Shown piece after piece: positions 43,848 to 56,633 of a stretch of 64,000 bases of DNA (position 1 is its first letter; each line of letters opens with the position of its first letter). Location: positions 1-64,000 of the forward strand of contig CAMCFJ010000010.1 of NCBI GenBank assembly GCA_945874105.1. The letters run 5' to 3'. A model generated the notes under the pieces. It worked only from the letters and a program-made list of their open reading frames with translations. It was not told where the DNA came from and made no database searches. Both the position numbers and the translations under genes were made by a program. The stretch comes from Candidatus Nitrotoga sp. CP45 (lineage in GTDB: Bacteria > Pseudomonadota > Gammaproteobacteria > Burkholderiales > Gallionellaceae).

Positions 43848-46478
43848 ATGGGAAAAATGAATGTAGCGCAGTTTGCTGGCGAGCTCAGCTTGCCGGTTGG
43901 ATTGCTGCTTGAACAACTACAGGCGGCCGGGGTTGCCAAACAGCAGGAATCAGACAGCATATCGGAACAGGACAAGGCACAGTTGCTGGAGCATCTGCAC
44001 AGCACGCATGGCAGTGGCAGTTCCAAAAGTAAAAAAATTACATTAACTCGCCGTGAAACCACGGAGATCAAGAAGGCGGATAGCACGGGCAAGGCTCGCA
44101 TCATTCAAGTCGAAGTTCGCAAGAAGCGCGTGGTTGCGCCAATCACAGCTGTCCAGATAGAACAACCAGTTGCTGTTGTAGCAAAGGTCTCCCCAGCGAA
44201 GGCTGTATCATCAAAAACCTCAAAAGCAGAAATATTGGGTGAGCAGGAGATTGCTCTGCGTACTGAAGAAGCACGTAGTCAGGCAGAATTAGCCTCGCGC
44301 CAGGCCGCCGAAGTCCAAGCCAAGAAAGAGCACGTCAAACGCAAAACGACGCCAGTTGTCGAACCTGTGGTGCCGCCCGTTGAAGTGCCGGAAATCAAGG
44401 TGGTTTCAGTTGCCGAAGTAGCTACAATCCCTGTTGCTAAGCCTGATTTGGCCGAAGGTACGTTGCACAAGCCTGTGCCCAAGCCGGGTGACAAGGTTGT
44501 TCGGCCGGCAGCCAAAAAAGGTGTTAAACCCGCCGCCCCAGACAAAGCAAGTCCATGGACCGAGGCCGGTCACAAAAAACGCACCCCCGCAGTCATTGAT
44601 ACGCGACCTGGCGGTTGGACAGCTGGCCGTGGAAACGTTAATCAACGCCATCATGCCAAGCATGCCAAACAAGAAGATACTGCCCCGCATGCTTTCTCCC
44701 TGCCGACTGAACCGGTCGTGCATGAGGTCATGGTACCAGAGACGATAAGTGTCGCTGAATTAGCACAGAAAATGTCAATCAAAGCCATCGAAATTATCAA
44801 GGCACTAATGAAATTAGGCTCCATGGTGACCATTAATCAGGTGCTGGATCAGGAAACTGCGATGATTGTGGTGGAAGAATTGGGGCATATTGCCAAGCCA
44901 GCCAAGGTGGATGATCCTAGTGCTTACCTGACAGAATCTGAAGAGCACAAGAATGCTCCTCTCGAGCCGCGCGCTCCGGTTGTTACCGTGATGGGTCATG
45001 TCGATCATGGTAAGACCTCATTGCTGGATTACATTCGTCGAACCCGTGTGGCCAGCGGCGAAGCAGGCGGTATCACGCAGCATATCGGCGCTTACCATGT
45101 GAATACCCCGCGCGGCATGATTACTTTCCTTGATACACCGGGCCATGAGGCATTCACGGCAATGAGGGCACGTGGTTCGAAAGTGACTGACATAGTGATT
45201 TTAGTGGTGGCAGCCGATGATGGTGTAATGCCGCAGACCAAAGAGGCAATCCACCATGCCAAGGCAGCAAACGTACCCATCGTGGTAGCGGTGACCAAGA
45301 TTGATAAGCCTGATGCTAATTCCGAGCGCGTAAAACAAGAATTGGTTGCGGAGGGCGTGGTGCCGGAAGGCTGGGGCGGCGACACCATGTTTGTTGAAGT
45401 GTCTGCAAAGACCGGACAGGGTATCGATTCCTTGTTGGAAAGCGTGTTATTGCAAGCGGAATTGCTGCAACTCACCGCACCCAAACTAAGCTTGGCCAAG
45501 GGTATTGTGATTGAAGCCAGGTTGGACAAGGGTAAGGGGCCGGTGGCGACTATACTGGTGCAATCTGGTACCTTGAAGCGAGGCGATGCAGTGCTGGTCG
45601 GCGTAGTGTCCGGACGCGTGCGTGCCATGCTGGATGAGAATGGTAAGACAATAAATGAGGCTGGGCCGTCGATCCCGGTCGAGATTCAGGGGTTATCCGA
45701 AGTGCCCATAGCTGGTGAAAGCGTGCTGGTACTTACAGATGAGAAAAAAGCACGTGAAATTGCCTTGTTCCGTCAAGGCAAGTTCCGTGCCGTGAAACTA
45801 GCCAAGCAGCAGGCCGCCACGTTGGAAAATATGTTCGAACAGATGGCAGAAGGCGAAGTGCGCATGCTGCCACTGATTATCAAGACCGATGTGCAGGGTT
45901 CTTGTGAAGCTATTGCACATGCCCTGCAAAAACTATCCACCGATGAGGTCAAGGTTAATCTGATTCACAGTGCTGTGGGCGCGATCAGTGAATCCGACAT
46001 TAACCTGGCGCTGGCTTCCAAGGCCATTGCGATTGGTTTTAATACCCGTGCCGATGTTGCTGCGCGCAAGCTGGCGGAATCTGCTGGCGTAGATGTGCGT
46101 TACTACAATGTTATCTACGAAATGGTAGATGATATTAAAGCGGCTCTGTCAGGTATGCGGGCTCCGGAAAAGAAGGAAGTCATCCTGGGTATGGTGGAAG
46201 TGCGCCAGGTATTTGTCATCTCCAAGATCGGCACTGTGGTCGGTTGCTACGTGACCAGTGGCGTAATCAAGCGGAATTCACAGGTGCGAGTGCTGCGCAA
46301 CAATGTGGTGATTCATACTGGTGAACTGGATTCGTTGAAACGCTTCAAGGATGACGTCAAGGAAGTGCGATCGAATTTCGAGTGCGGTTTGTCGTTGCGT
46401 AATTTTAATGACCTCGAAGTGGGCGATCAGCTTGAAGCATTTGAAATAATCGAAGTGGCACGCCCTTTAAATGCCTAA
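43848..46478 (+). CDS. infB: Translation initiation factor IF-2
   Basis: [55 protein letters not shown]. Confidence 0.98.
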   Translation: MGKMNVAQFAGELSLPVGLLLEQLQAAGVAKQQESDSISEQDKAQLLEHLHSTHGSGSSKSKKITLTRRETTEIKKADSTGKARIIQVEVRKKRVVAPITAVQIEQPVAVVAKVSPAKAVSSKTSKAEILGEQEIALRTEEARSQAELASRQAAEVQAKKEHVKRKTTPVVEPVVPPVEVPEIKVVSVAEVATIPVAKPDLAEGTLHKPVPKPGDKVVRPAAKKGVKPAAPDKASPWTEAGHKKRTPAVIDTRPGGWTAGRGNVNQRHHAKHAKQEDTAPHAFSLPTEPVVHEVMVPETISVAELAQKMSIKAIEIIKALMKLGSMVTINQVLDQETAMIVVEELGHIAKPAKVDDPSAYLTESEEHKNAPLEPRAPVVTVMGHVDHGKTSLLDYIRRTRVASGEAGGITQHIGAYHVNTPRGMITFLDTPGHEAFTAMRARGSKVTDIVILVVAADDGVMPQTKEAIHHAKAANVPIVVAVTKIDKPDANSERVKQELVAEGVVPEGWGGDTMFVEVSAKTGQGIDSLLESVLLQAELLQLTAPKLSLAKGIVIEARLDKGKGPVATILVQSGTLKRGDAVLVGVVSGRVRAMLDENGKTINEAGPSIPVEIQGLSEVPIAGESVLVLTDEKKAREIALFRQGKFRAVKLAKQQAATLENMFEQMAEGEVRMLPLIIKTDVQGSCEAIAHALQKLSTDEVKVNLIHSAVGAISESDINLALASKAIAIGFNTRADVAARKLAESAGVDVRYYNVIYEMVDDIKAALSGMRAPEKKEVILGMVEVRQVFVISKIGTVVGCYVTSGVIKRNSQVRVLRNNVVIHTGELDSLKRFKDDVKEVRSNFECGLSLRNFNDLEVGDQLEAFEIIEVARPLNA

Positions 46479-46881
46479 AGGCTATGTAAGGACAGACCGG
46501 ATAGCCGAACAGATTCAGCGCGAAGTGGCTCAACTGTTGCGCCTCGAGGTGAAAGATCCGCGCGTGCGCATGATCACCCTCACGGGAGTTGAGGTGACCA
46601 GGGATTATTCCCACGCCAAGGTTTTCTATACCGCCTTGGGCGGCGCAAGCGCTGCAGTGCAGCAAGGTTTGGAGCATGCAAGCGGTTATTTGCGTAGCCA
46701 GCTCGCACATTCGATGAAGCTGCGCATCATGCCGCAATTGCATTTTGTTTATGATCCGTCGATCGAACGTGGCGCGCATTTGTCGCAGCTTATTGATCAA
46801 GCAGTTGCCAGCGACAAAACATTACACAGCTCTTCCGAAGCTCCTTTGGCTCACTTGTCAAAGGAGGACGAAGCCGACTAG
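46471..46881 (+). CDS. rbfA: Ribosome-binding factor A
   Basis: [48 protein letters not shown]. Confidence 0.97.
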   Translation: MPKGYVRTDRIAEQIQREVAQLLRLEVKDPRVRMITLTGVEVTRDYSHAKVFYTALGGASAAVQQGLEHASGYLRSQLAHSMKLRIMPQLHFVYDPSIERGAHLSQLIDQAVASDKTLHSSSEAPLAHLSKEDEAD

Positions 46882-46924
46882 CTTCCTCCTAAGGTGGTAG
46901 TGAAGGACGTTTCGAGAAGATAAA

Positions 46925-47839
46925 ATGACCCGCATAATGCGTCCATTGGACGGTGTTTTGTTATTCGATAAGCCTCTAGGACTCAGTTCCAATATTGCCT
47001 TGCAAAAGGTACGCCGTTTGTTTCAGGCGGAGAAGGCGGGGCATACTGGTACGCTTGATCCTCTGGCGACTGGTCTGTTACCTGTTTGTTTTGGCGAGGC
47101 TACCAAGTTCACCAGTTCATTGCTGGAGGCAGACAAAACTTATTGTGCATTGATTCGGCTTGGTCAAACGACTACCACGGGCGATGCCGAGGGCGAAATT
47201 ACCAGCACCTGTGCTGTAGAGCTGGATAAAGAACAGGTATGCGCGGTATTACGCAAATTTGTCGGTGAAATTCAGCAGATGCCGCCTATGCATAGCGCCA
47301 TCAAGCATAAGGGAAAGCCACTATACGAGTACATTCGTAAGGGCGAAACTGTAATACGTGCAAGCCGTAGCGTGACCATACACGAGTTGGTGTTGGAGCG
47401 CTTCGCGGGTGATGAGATGGAGGTTACAGTGCGCTGCAGTAAGGGTACTTACGTGCGCACGTTGGCCGAGGATATTGGATTGGCTTTGGGGTGTGGTGCA
47501 CACCTGCAAGGATTGCGCCGTACAGCGATTGGCCGATTTGGCCTTGAAGGCGCGCATAATTTGGATCAGATGGAGTCGATAACCATGCTGGAACGAGAGG
47601 CGTACATTTTGCCGTTGGATAGTTTGTTGCAGGATCTGCCTGTGCTTGATCTGGATGCGGCTCAAGTGACCCGCATTGCCCAAGGGCAGCGGCTCGCTAT
47701 CGAAGCAGCATTGCTGGACGGCAAAGTTCGATTATATGGAGCAGGGCATTTCATTGGAGTGGCCGATCTCGTGGAACAGCGACTGACACCCATAAGATTG
47801 TTGTCCAGCGTGGCGAAAAGCGCCGCTTGCATAGAATAA
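46925..47839 (+). CDS. truB: tRNA pseudouridine55 synthase
   Basis: GVLLFDKPLGLSSNIALQKVRRLFQAEKAGHTGTLDPLATGLLPVCFGEATKF. Confidence 0.98.
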   Translation: MTRIMRPLDGVLLFDKPLGLSSNIALQKVRRLFQAEKAGHTGTLDPLATGLLPVCFGEATKFTSSLLEADKTYCALIRLGQTTTTGDAEGEITSTCAVELDKEQVCAVLRKFVGEIQQMPPMHSAIKHKGKPLYEYIRKGETVIRASRSVTIHELVLERFAGDEMEVTVRCSKGTYVRTLAEDIGLALGCGAHLQGLRRTAIGRFGLEGAHNLDQMESITMLEREAYILPLDSLLQDLPVLDLDAAQVTRIAQGQRLAIEAALLDGKVRLYGAGHFIGVADLVEQRLTPIRLLSSVAKSAACIE

Positions 47840-48008
47840 ATTTCGGTTCTATTTAAGGTATTTCTGATAGAGGTGCACGAGAAAATGAATCTGAGTGGGA
47901 ACCTGTAAAGCTGCAAAGATAAGCAAAGGTGTGTGTTAATTTATGAAGATTAAGACTAATTAACGTATTGTTGGACAATGTTTTTGTCCGAATAGACTTG
48001 AGCAACCG

Positions 48009-48042
48009 CCGCATTCGAGAGTAAAATGCGGCACTTTTTTAT
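48009..48042 (+). terminator. Hairpin plus U-tract in the truB-rpsO intergenic region
   Basis: CCGCATT...AATGCGG followed by CACTTTTTTATTT just upstream of rpsO. Confidence 0.55.
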
Positions 48043-48061
48043 TTAGTGGAGTGTGAATATT

Positions 48062-48331
48062 ATGTCTATTACGGCAGCGCAAAAAGCGCAAATTGTGACT
48101 GATTACCAACGCATCAAAGGCGATACCGGATCACCAGAAGTACAGGTTGCACTAATGACCGCTCGCATTAATTATTTGACAGGTCATTTTAAGGAACACA
48201 TAAAGGATCACCATTCTCGTCGCGGTCTGTTGCGATTGGTGAGCCGTCGCCGCAAGCTCCTGGATTACCTCAAGGGCAAGAATGAGGGCAGTTACCGTGC
48301 ACTGATTCAGCGTTTGGAATTGCGCAAATAG
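48062..48331 (+). CDS. rpsO: 30S ribosomal protein S15
   Basis: [70 protein letters not shown]. Confidence 0.99.
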   Translation: MSITAAQKAQIVTDYQRIKGDTGSPEVQVALMTARINYLTGHFKEHIKDHHSRRGLLRLVSRRRKLLDYLKGKNEGSYRALIQRLELRK

Positions 48332-48441
48332 TATTTATAAGTGGGTCGCAGATGCGGCCCGCGTTGTTTTGGGTGAATTATCCCAACTACGACCTTACCC
48401 CATGGCGCATTAGCGCCACGTAATTCAAAGAGAGGCGAATT

Positions 48442-50553
48442 TTGAGTCACTACAAGAAAACATTAGCGTATGGCAATCATCAACTCACCTTGGAAACCGG
48501 GGAAATCGCACGCCAGGCCAGCGGAGCAGTCGTGGTCAGTCTGGATGATACGGTCGTCCTGGTCACCGTGGTAGGCAGGAAAGATGCCAAACCGGATCAG
48601 GATTTTTTCCCATTGACCGTGGATTATCAGGAACGTACCTATGCTGCAGGCAAGATTCCAGGCGGTTTCTTTCGACGTGAAGGACGTCCCAGCGAAAAGG
48701 AAGTGTTGACGTCTCGTTTGATCGATCGCCCGTTGCGCCCGCTGTTCCCGGCAGGTTTTTATAATGAAGTGCAAATTGTTGCCACGGTGATATCTTCCGA
48801 TAGCCAGATTGACTCCGATATTCCTGCCTTGATTGGTGCATCTGCTGCCTTGGCGCTGTCCGGTATCCCGTTTGATGGCCCCATAGGCGCGGCGCGTGTC
48901 GGCTATCTTAACGGTGAGTATCTACTTAACCCGACTGCAGACGAACTTGAACTATCCAAGATGAATCTAGTAGTTGCTGGTACGGAACAAGCAGTTTTAA
49001 TGGTGGAGTCAGAAGCACAAGAATTATCTGAAGACGTCATGCTGGGCGCGGTCATGTTTGGCCACAAGCAAATGCAAGCGGTGATTCAGGCGATCATCGA
49101 AATGGCGGATACAGTTGGTGCACCGGATTGGGATTGGAATGCACCTGTGCATGACATCGTGTTGAGCTCAAAAATCGCCGAACTGGCCGAAAGTAGCTTG
49201 CAGCAAGCTTATGCCGTACGTGAGAAACAGGCGCGTACTAATCAGGTGGATGCGATTCGTGCCCGCGTGCTTGAAGCCGTGTCAGCTTCGGAAAATGGTT
49301 TGGTGCCAAAAAATCATCTTAATGATTTGTTCGAAGCACTGGAATCCAAGATTGTACGCGGCCAGATACTAAGCGGCGAACCTCGCATCGACGGGCGTGA
49401 CACACGTACCGTGCGTCCAATTACCATTCGCACTGGCGTATTACCACGCACGCATGGCTCAGCCCTGTTTACCCGTGGTGAAACTCAGGCATTGGTAGTG
49501 GCTACTCTAGGCACTGCGCGCGATGCGCAGAAAATTGATGCCTTGCAAGGTGAATATTTGGATCGCTTCATGCTTCATTACAACTTCCCTCCCTACTCTA
49601 CCGGTGAGACTGGCCGCGTTGGTACACCCAAGCGACGTGAAATTGGTCATGGTCGTTTAGCTAAGCGTGCCCTGGTCGCAACGTTGCCGAGTGAGGAAGA
49701 GTTTGGATATTCCATTCGCGTGGTTTCTGAAATCACCGAGTCGAATGGATCCAGCTCAATGGCCTCAGTGTGTGGTGGTTGCTTGGCGATGATGGATGCC
49801 GGTGTGCCAGTCAAGACTCATGTGGCAGGTATCGCCATGGGTTTGATTAAAGAAGGTAATCGTTTTGCTGTATTGACCGACATTCTTGGCGATGAAGATC
49901 ATCTGGGTGACATGGATTTTAAGGTGGCAGGGTCAGAACAGGGTATTACTGCACTACAAATGGACATCAAGATCAACGGGATAACGAGTGAAATTATGCA
50001 AGTCGCCTTGAGCCAGGCGCGCGAAGGACGCTTGCACATTCTTGGTATCATGAAGCAGGCCATGCCTGCGGTACGTGAAGAGGTGTCGGCACATGCGCCA
50101 CGCATGATCAAAATCAAGATCAACCCGGAGAAAATTCGTGATGTGATTGGTAAGGGTGGTTCTATGATACGCGCGTTAACTGAGGAAACTGGCACCACTA
50201 TCGATATCGACGATGAAGGCAATGTAACTATTGCCAGTGTTAGCGGTGAAGGTGGAATGCTGGCAAAAAAACGTATTGAGGATATTGTAGCGGAAGTTGA
50301 GGTAGGCAAAGTTTATGAGGGTCCGGTTGTCAAGCTGCTGGATTTTGGAGCGATTGTGAATATCATGCCTGGGAAAGATGGTTTGCTTCACATCTCGCAA
50401 ATTTCAAACGAGCGCATTAACGTTGTGTCGGATGTCCTGAAAGAAGGTCAGATTGTAAAGGTCAAGGTGCTGGAGGCCGATGAGAAGGGCCGCTTACGCT
50501 TAAGTATGAAAGCTCTTATCGTGGTAGAGCCTGAAGCGCCTGTTGTAGAGTAA
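48442..50553 (+). CDS. pnp: Polyribonucleotide nucleotidyltransferase (TTG start)
   Basis: [74 protein letters not shown] and S1 domains. Confidence 0.98.
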   Translation: MSHYKKTLAYGNHQLTLETGEIARQASGAVVVSLDDTVVLVTVVGRKDAKPDQDFFPLTVDYQERTYAAGKIPGGFFRREGRPSEKEVLTSRLIDRPLRPLFPAGFYNEVQIVATVISSDSQIDSDIPALIGASAALALSGIPFDGPIGAARVGYLNGEYLLNPTADELELSKMNLVVAGTEQAVLMVESEAQELSEDVMLGAVMFGHKQMQAVIQAIIEMADTVGAPDWDWNAPVHDIVLSSKIAELAESSLQQAYAVREKQARTNQVDAIRARVLEAVSASENGLVPKNHLNDLFEALESKIVRGQILSGEPRIDGRDTRTVRPITIRTGVLPRTHGSALFTRGETQALVVATLGTARDAQKIDALQGEYLDRFMLHYNFPPYSTGETGRVGTPKRREIGHGRLAKRALVATLPSEEEFGYSIRVVSEITESNGSSSMASVCGGCLAMMDAGVPVKTHVAGIAMGLIKEGNRFAVLTDILGDEDHLGDMDFKVAGSEQGITALQMDIKINGITSEIMQVALSQAREGRLHILGIMKQAMPAVREEVSAHAPRMIKIKINPEKIRDVIGKGGSMIRALTEETGTTIDIDDEGNVTIASVSGEGGMLAKKRIEDIVAEVEVGKVYEGPVVKLLDFGAIVNIMPGKDGLLHISQISNERINVVSDVLKEGQIVKVKVLEADEKGRLRLSMKALIVVEPEAPVVE

Positions 50554-50574
50554 AGGTTCAAAACACAGTGCAAT

Positions 50575-50606
50575 AAAAAAGCCCCTTGGTACGGGGCTTT
50601 TTTATT
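50575..50606 (+). terminator. Rho-independent terminator after pnp
   Basis: AAAAAAGCCCC-TTGGTAC-GGGGCTTTTTTATTT. Confidence 0.9.
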
Positions 50607-50653
50607 TAGAAAATAAAAATAATAAATGCTTTTAGATGCACATTGCGAATGGA

Positions 50654-51871
50654 ATGAATAAACCGATTACCTGCGATATTTTTTGCGCCGTGATAGACAA
50701 TTTCGGTGACATTGGCGTGTGCTGGCGGCTGGCTAAGCAGCTGGTGCACGAGCATGAGATCACAGTGCGACTATGGGTGGATGATCTGTCAAGCTTTCGC
50801 AGACTGCACCCGGCAATCTGTCCTGAGATGCCAATACAGTATTGTTGTGACGTGGAAATCAGGTACTGGACTTCAACTTTTTTGGAGCTTCAATTATCAA
50901 AGGTAGAGCCAGCGCAACTAGTGATTGAAGCGTTTGCATGTGAACTGCCCGAGCGCTATGTGGCAGGGATGGTGGCGCAAGAGTACAAATCGATTTGGAT
51001 TAATTTGGAACACCTCAGTGCGGAAGAATGGGTGGCTGGCTGTCATGGTCTTCCCTCGCCCCATCCTTTCTTACCCCTCATTAAATATTTTTTTTTCCCG
51101 GGGTTCACCCCGCAAACTGGCGGCTTGTTGCTGGAGCGAGATCTCATTGCACGACGTGATGCATTTCAGAGCGATTTGAACGCGCAGGCCGCATTTTGGC
51201 GAGCACTGGGCGTGCCATTACCTAAACCCGATGAAGTGCGTGTGTCGTTATTCTGTTATAAAAATATCGCGCTGCCGGAATTATTTTCTACTTGGGCAAA
51301 GAACAATATCCCAATACTGTGTTTAGTGCCGGAGGGCTGTGTGCTGCCTCAGGTGGCAGCTTTTTTTGGGCGGGAGATCGTTGTAGCGGGCGACATATTG
51401 CAGTACGGTAATTTGGAAGTCCGCGTATTGCCGTTTATCGAACAGGAGCGTTACGACGAACTGTTGTGGGCCTGCGATATCAACTTTGTGCGAGGTGAAG
51501 ATTCCTGCGTACGCGCGCAATGGGCGGGCAAGCTATTTGTTTGGCACATTTATCCGCAACAGGATAATGTACATATCAAGAAGTTGAGTGCTTTCATGAA
51601 GCTGTATTGTGCTGGACTGGAGCCAGACGCAGCAAAAGCATTGTACAGGTTGTGGGAAAAGTGGAACATTGGACAAAGCGGGAGCCAAGCGACCTCGACA
51701 AGCTCAAACCACGCTTGGAACGAATACTGGGAGCACGAAACGGTATTGCAAAGTCATGCGCGTGAATGGTCGCAACATATATCCGGCAATAACCTCGTTT
51801 TGAATTTGCTGAATTTTGTTCAAAAAATTGATAGAATGCGCGGCTTGGAATGTAAATCAGATTTAAGGTAA
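50654..51871 (+). CDS. earP: EF-P arginine-32 rhamnosyltransferase EarP
   Basis: CDIFCAVIDNFGDIGVCWRLAKQLVHEHEITVRLWVDDLSSFRRL; FVRGEDSCVRAQWAGKLFVWHIYPQQDNVHIKKL; immediately upstream of efp. Confidence 0.93.
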   Translation: MNKPITCDIFCAVIDNFGDIGVCWRLAKQLVHEHEITVRLWVDDLSSFRRLHPAICPEMPIQYCCDVEIRYWTSTFLELQLSKVEPAQLVIEAFACELPERYVAGMVAQEYKSIWINLEHLSAEEWVAGCHGLPSPHPFLPLIKYFFFPGFTPQTGGLLLERDLIARRDAFQSDLNAQAAFWRALGVPLPKPDEVRVSLFCYKNIALPELFSTWAKNNIPILCLVPEGCVLPQVAAFFGREIVVAGDILQYGNLEVRVLPFIEQERYDELLWACDINFVRGEDSCVRAQWAGKLFVWHIYPQQDNVHIKKLSAFMKLYCAGLEPDAAKALYRLWEKWNIGQSGSQATSTSSNHAWNEYWEHETVLQSHAREWSQHISGNNLVLNLLNFVQKIDRMRGLECKSDLR

Positions 51872-51877
51872 GTAGAC

Positions 51878-52438
51878 ATGAAAATAGCACAAGAACTGCG
51901 GGCAGGTAACGTCGTCATGGTCGGCACCGACCCCATGGTGGTGTTAAAGGCTGAATATACCCGCTCTGGCCGTAATGGTTCGGTAGTTAAAATGAAATTC
52001 AAGAACCTGTTGACAGACTCGCCGAGCGAGGCAATATATAGGGCGGACGACAAATTCGAAATAGTTCTGCTTGATCGAAAGGATGCCACTTATTCTTATT
52101 TTGCCGATCCTATGTATGTGTTTATGGATACTGATTACAATCAGTACGAGGTAGAAAAAGAAAACTTGGGTGAATCGCTCAACTACCTCGAAGACGGCAT
52201 GGCCTGCGAGATGGTCTTTTACAACGATAAAGCCATTTCGGTCGATCTGCCCAATACTGTCGTACGCGAAATTATCTACACCGAACCAGCAGCGCGTGGT
52301 GATACCTCCGGCAAAGTAATGAAGCCTGCCAAAATTGGCTCTGGTTTAGAATTACAAGTGGCCGCATTTTGCGAAATTGGTGATCAAATTGAAATTGATA
52401 CACGTACTGGTGAATTTAAGCGACGTGTCAATGCTTGA
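51878..52438 (+). CDS. efp: Elongation factor P (Arg-loop type)
   Basis: [52 protein letters not shown] loop. Confidence 0.98.
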   Translation: MKIAQELRAGNVVMVGTDPMVVLKAEYTRSGRNGSVVKMKFKNLLTDSPSEAIYRADDKFEIVLLDRKDATYSYFADPMYVFMDTDYNQYEVEKENLGESLNYLEDGMACEMVFYNDKAISVDLPNTVVREIIYTEPAARGDTSGKVMKPAKIGSGLELQVAAFCEIGDQIEIDTRTGEFKRRVNA

Positions 52439-52761
52439 TGATTCTGCGAGCAAGCTTTGCTCGCGCTAATATTGACTATAACGTACGCTGAACTAAACTG
52501 CTTTCGCGGTGGTACTCCAACCCCACCGCCTCATCTTCCCCGCATTCTCTCATTGCAAAGCTACAGCTGACTCGGTAAGTCAATCGGACGCGCGATAAAG
52601 CCGCGTAGCGCCCGGTTACTGCTACGTTCAATTGCTGAGGCGTAGAAACCAGTTTCGTTTCCCTTTCGTTGTGCCAAATCGATTTGGTTGGATGTATACT
52701 TAAATTGAACCTATCAGCCAGACGGGTTTGGGGGGTTGTTTAGAGGCAGCTAGATCCAAAA

Positions 52762-52787
52762 AACGGAGGTATCCAACGGAGGCATCC
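52762..52787 (+). repeat. Tandem 13-bp direct repeat x2
   Basis: AACGGAGGTATCC + AACGGAGGCATCC, adjacent, 12/13 identical. Confidence 0.6.
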
Positions 52788-52865
52788 ACGGTAATTCTGA
52801 TGAAGATGTAGCTCTAAATCACAATGGTAATATATTCAATCACCTTAATATTAAGGAGAAACGCC

Positions 52866-53270
52866 ATGAGTATGATGAAAGAATTTAAGGAGTTTGCCGT
52901 CAAGGGTAATGTCATAGACATGGCCGTGGGCATTATTATTGGCGCTGCATTTGGTAAAATTATCTCGTCTTTTGTGGGCGATATAATGATGCCTCCGATT
53001 GGAGTTTTCTTAGGCGGAGTTGATTTTTCCAGTTTGGCGTTCATCGTTCAGGAGGCCAGAGGAGGAGCGCCAGCTATTGTGATCAGCTACGGGAAATTCA
53101 TCCAGTCAATGATTGATTTTGCGATTATTGCCTTTGCAATATTTGTGGCAATAAAAGGTATCAATTCATTAAAGAGGCAATCGGAAGAGAAGCCGGCAGA
53201 ACCGCCAAAAATTTCAAATGAAGAAGTACTCCTTACGGAAATTCGTGACTTACTTAAAGAACGAAAATAA
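52866..53270 (+). CDS. mscL: Large-conductance mechanosensitive channel
   Basis: [53 protein letters not shown]. Confidence 0.98.
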   Translation: MSMMKEFKEFAVKGNVIDMAVGIIIGAAFGKIISSFVGDIMMPPIGVFLGGVDFSSLAFIVQEARGGAPAIVISYGKFIQSMIDFAIIAFAIFVAIKGINSLKRQSEEKPAEPPKISNEEVLLTEIRDLLKERK

Positions 53271-53486
53271 GCTGAGCATTGAACTGGATATTCAAGACCT
53301 GCGAACTTGATACTTGCGGCATTTGTGGCTAATCAGGAATGGGTGCGAATCGATAGAATTAACAAGTTTAAAATGACAATGTTGAAAAATATTGGCCGCT
53401 GACGTAAAGCATCTCGCGACGGAAAGACCATAAGATTCAGGTTAAGGTAAAATACGCCGCAACTTTAGCAAATGGAATGTACATAC

Positions 53487-53750
53487 ATGGCAGTAAAATC
53501 CCAAAAAACACCCAGCTTTGAGGTAGCACTGGCCGAACTGGAACAGGTAGTCGCTGACATGGAGGTGGGCAAGCTGTCGTTGGAAGACTCGCTGTCATCT
53601 TATCGGCGTGGTGCCGAGCTGTTGCAGATCTGCCGAGGCCGTTTGGAGGATGCGCAGCAGCAGGTGCGCATTCTGGAAGAGGGCACGCTTAAAAATTTTG
53701 CTGCCAATCCTACTAGTGCGAGCGATTTTGCCAAGCGAGAAGATGATTAG
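53487..53750 (+). CDS. xseB: Exodeoxyribonuclease VII small subunit
   Basis: SFEVALAELEQVVADMEVGKLSLEDSLSSYRRGAELLQICRGRLEDAQQQVRIL. Confidence 0.96.
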   Translation: MAVKSQKTPSFEVALAELEQVVADMEVGKLSLEDSLSSYRRGAELLQICRGRLEDAQQQVRILEEGTLKNFAANPTSASDFAKREDD

Positions 53751-54654
53751 ACCTGAGATGCCTGGCATTGATTTCCAGATTTGGGCTCGTTCCCACCAGA
53801 GTCGTTTCGAGGATCAGCTAAAACATTTGTTGCCACAACCGGATATTGCTCCGCAGCGCCTGCACGCAGCCATGCGCTATAGCGTATTGGATGGCGGTAA
53901 GCGTGTGCGCCCGCTGTTGGCCTTTGCTGCGGGTGATTTGGTCGGGGCGGACAGCACGCGCGTCAACATAGTCGCGGCTGCCGTCGAACTGATTCACGCT
54001 TATTCATTGGTACACGACGACATGCCATGCATGGACAACGATGTACTTCGACGAGGCAAACCCACTTGTCATGTTGAGTATGATGAGGCCACTGCGCTGC
54101 TGGTCGGCGACAGCTTGCAAAGTTTGGCGTTTCAATTGCTGGCCGAGCATCAACTCAGTAATGATGCCGTGCAACAATTGGCTATGATCAAGTTATTGGC
54201 TACTGCATCCGGGTCGCGTGGCATGGCGGGCGGGCAAGCGATTGATTTAACGAGTGTGGGCAACCAGCTGAGTGTGCCGGAACTTGAATTCATGCACATC
54301 CATAAAACGGGTGCGCTGATTCGCGCTGCTGTTTTGCTCGGTGCGCAGTGTGGGCCTGCGCTGGGAGAGGTGGAACTGGCCAGGCTTGATCGCTATGGAA
54401 AATGCGTCGGATTGGCTTTCCAGGTGGTGGACGACGTACTCGATAGCGAGGCGGACACCGTAACCTTAGGCAAAACCGCAGGTAAGGATGCCGAACAAGA
54501 CAAGCCTACTTATGTCACGCTGCTTGGCGTGCAGGCAGCCAAACAGATGGCTGCGGAATTGCACAGTGAAGCGCTGGAAGCTCTGGCGGGGTTCGGTGAG
54601 CCAGCACGTCGCCTATGTGAGATGGCCGATTTTATCTTGTTAAGAAAGTTTTGA
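53743..54654 (+). CDS. ispA: Polyprenyl (farnesyl/geranyl) diphosphate synthase
   Basis: [57 protein letters not shown], second DDxx[13 protein letters not shown]; start ATG 53743 overlapping xseB. Confidence 0.96.
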   Translation: MIRPEMPGIDFQIWARSHQSRFEDQLKHLLPQPDIAPQRLHAAMRYSVLDGGKRVRPLLAFAAGDLVGADSTRVNIVAAAVELIHAYSLVHDDMPCMDNDVLRRGKPTCHVEYDEATALLVGDSLQSLAFQLLAEHQLSNDAVQQLAMIKLLATASGSRGMAGGQAIDLTSVGNQLSVPELEFMHIHKTGALIRAAVLLGAQCGPALGEVELARLDRYGKCVGLAFQVVDDVLDSEADTVTLGKTAGKDAEQDKPTYVTLLGVQAAKQMAAELHSEALEALAGFGEPARRLCEMADFILLRKF

Positions 54655-56522
54655 TGGTTTCGTTGCTCAATACCATCAATACCCCAGAAGTCTTGCGTCA
54701 ACTGGATCGCAAGCAGTTGCCTCAACTGGCAGATGAGTTGCGTCAATTCTTGGTGGAGTCTGTCAGTAAGACGGGTGGCCATCTGTCTTCCAATCTCGGA
54801 ACAATAGAATTAACCATTGCATTGCACTACGTTTTTAATACACCGGATGACAGATTGGTGTGGGATGTGGGTCACCAAACCTATGCGCACAAGATACTTA
54901 CGGGACGGCGCGAAGCGATGAAAACCCTGCGCATGGCGGGTGGGATTTCCGGTTTTCCTAATCGCGCTGAGAGTGCCTACGATGCCTTCGGCACCGCGCA
55001 CGCTAGCACATCGATCAGCGCAGCTCTGGGAATGTCGGTGGCGGCGAAAATTGATGGAAGCGATCGGTGTGCGGTGGCTATTATTGGTGATGGCGCGATG
55101 AGCGGTGGCATGGCATTTGAGGCACTTAACAATGCGGGTGCGATGGATACCAACCTGCTGGTGATCCTCAATGACAATGACATGTCCATCTCGCGGCCAG
55201 TGGGTGCGCTCAATAATTATTTTGCCAAGCTGATGTCAGGACGTTTTTATTCTGCCATGCGAAGAGGCAGCGAAAAAATGCTGAAAGGCATGCCGCCAGT
55301 GCTTGAGTTTGCCAAGCGCGCCGAGGAACATGTCAAGGGCATGATTACGCCAGGTACGTTGTTTGAAGAATTTGGTTTCAATTATATCGGTCCTATTGAT
55401 GGGCACGATCTTGATACATTGGTCACCACTCTTGGTAACATTCGCCAGCTCAAAGGGCCACAATTTCTGCATGTTGTCACGAAAAAAGGCAAAGGCTACT
55501 CCCACGCAGAGGAAGATTGCCTGCTCTATCACGGTGTTGGCAAGTTTGATCCAGGTCAAGGCATAGTCACCAAACCTGTTCTGAGAAATACTGAAGGGCG
55601 AGCCAGCAAGCCGACCTATACCCAGGTTTTTGGCGAATGGTTGTGCGATATGGCAGCACAGGATAAGCGTTTAGTTGGCATTACTCCCGCCATGTGCGAG
55701 GGTTCCGGCATGGTTGAATTTGCAAAAAAATTTCCACAACGTTATTTTGATGTAGGTATTGCCGAGCAGCATGCACTGACCTTCGCCGCTGGGCTTGCAT
55801 GTGAAGGTTACAAGCCGGTAGTGGCGATTTATTCCACATTCTTGCAACGAGCTTACGACCAACTGATACACGATATCGCGATTCAAAACCTGCCGGTGCT
55901 GCTGGCGATAGATCGTGCCGGGCTGGTTGGTGCGGATGGTGCCACGCATGCGGGTAGCTTTGACCTGAGTTTTTTGCGCTGCATTCCCAACATGACAGTA
56001 ATGGTCCCTGCTGACGAGAATGAATGCCGTCAGTTGTTATACACTGCGTTCCAGTTGGATACCCCGACTGCCGTGCGTTATCCGCGCGGCTATGGGCCAG
56101 GTGTTGCATCACGTAAGGAAATGCAGGCGCTGCCTTTAGGCAAGGGTGAAGTGCGTCGTGTGGGTTCAGGTGTGGCAATTTTGTCCTTTGGATCCATGCT
56201 TGGCCCAGCTCTTGACGCTGCGGACTCACTCAATGCCACGGTGGCCAACATGCGCTTTGTTAAGCCTCTGGATACAGAGCTGGTGTTGCAATTGGGACGC
56301 GAGCATGCTTTGCTTGTAACTATAGAAGAAAACACCATCCAAGGCGGTGCCGGTAGCGCGGTGGCGGAGTGTTTGCAACAACACGGCATGACCAACGCGC
56401 TGCTCCAACTTGGATTGCCGGATAATTTTTTGGAACAAGGAGAGGCAGAAAAAATGTTGGCTATGTGCGGTTTGGACGGAACAGGCATCGCTGCCTCAAT
56501 TCGGCAAAAAATGTCTTTATAA
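54654..56522 (+). CDS. dxs: 1-deoxy-D-xylulose-5-phosphate synthase
   Basis: [80 protein letters not shown]. Confidence 0.98.
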   Translation: MVSLLNTINTPEVLRQLDRKQLPQLADELRQFLVESVSKTGGHLSSNLGTIELTIALHYVFNTPDDRLVWDVGHQTYAHKILTGRREAMKTLRMAGGISGFPNRAESAYDAFGTAHASTSISAALGMSVAAKIDGSDRCAVAIIGDGAMSGGMAFEALNNAGAMDTNLLVILNDNDMSISRPVGALNNYFAKLMSGRFYSAMRRGSEKMLKGMPPVLEFAKRAEEHVKGMITPGTLFEEFGFNYIGPIDGHDLDTLVTTLGNIRQLKGPQFLHVVTKKGKGYSHAEEDCLLYHGVGKFDPGQGIVTKPVLRNTEGRASKPTYTQVFGEWLCDMAAQDKRLVGITPAMCEGSGMVEFAKKFPQRYFDVGIAEQHALTFAAGLACEGYKPVVAIYSTFLQRAYDQLIHDIAIQNLPVLLAIDRAGLVGADGATHAGSFDLSFLRCIPNMTVMVPADENECRQLLYTAFQLDTPTAVRYPRGYGPGVASRKEMQALPLGKGEVRRVGSGVAILSFGSMLGPALDAADSLNATVANMRFVKPLDTELVLQLGREHALLVTIEENTIQGGAGSAVAECLQQHGMTNALLQLGLPDNFLEQGEAEKMLAMCGLDGTGIAASIRQKMSL

Positions 56523-56633
56523 GTTCAAGCAAGGAATACTAAATATATTTGATTGCAAATAATAAGTGTGTGATCAATATGTAGTAGTAAGATGTATTAC
56601 GACATAATTTTGAATATAAACGGAGGATTAACC

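Noticed and set aside
55681-56229. 182-aa minus-strand ORF in dxs
   Set aside because: Antisense shadow ORF of dxs.
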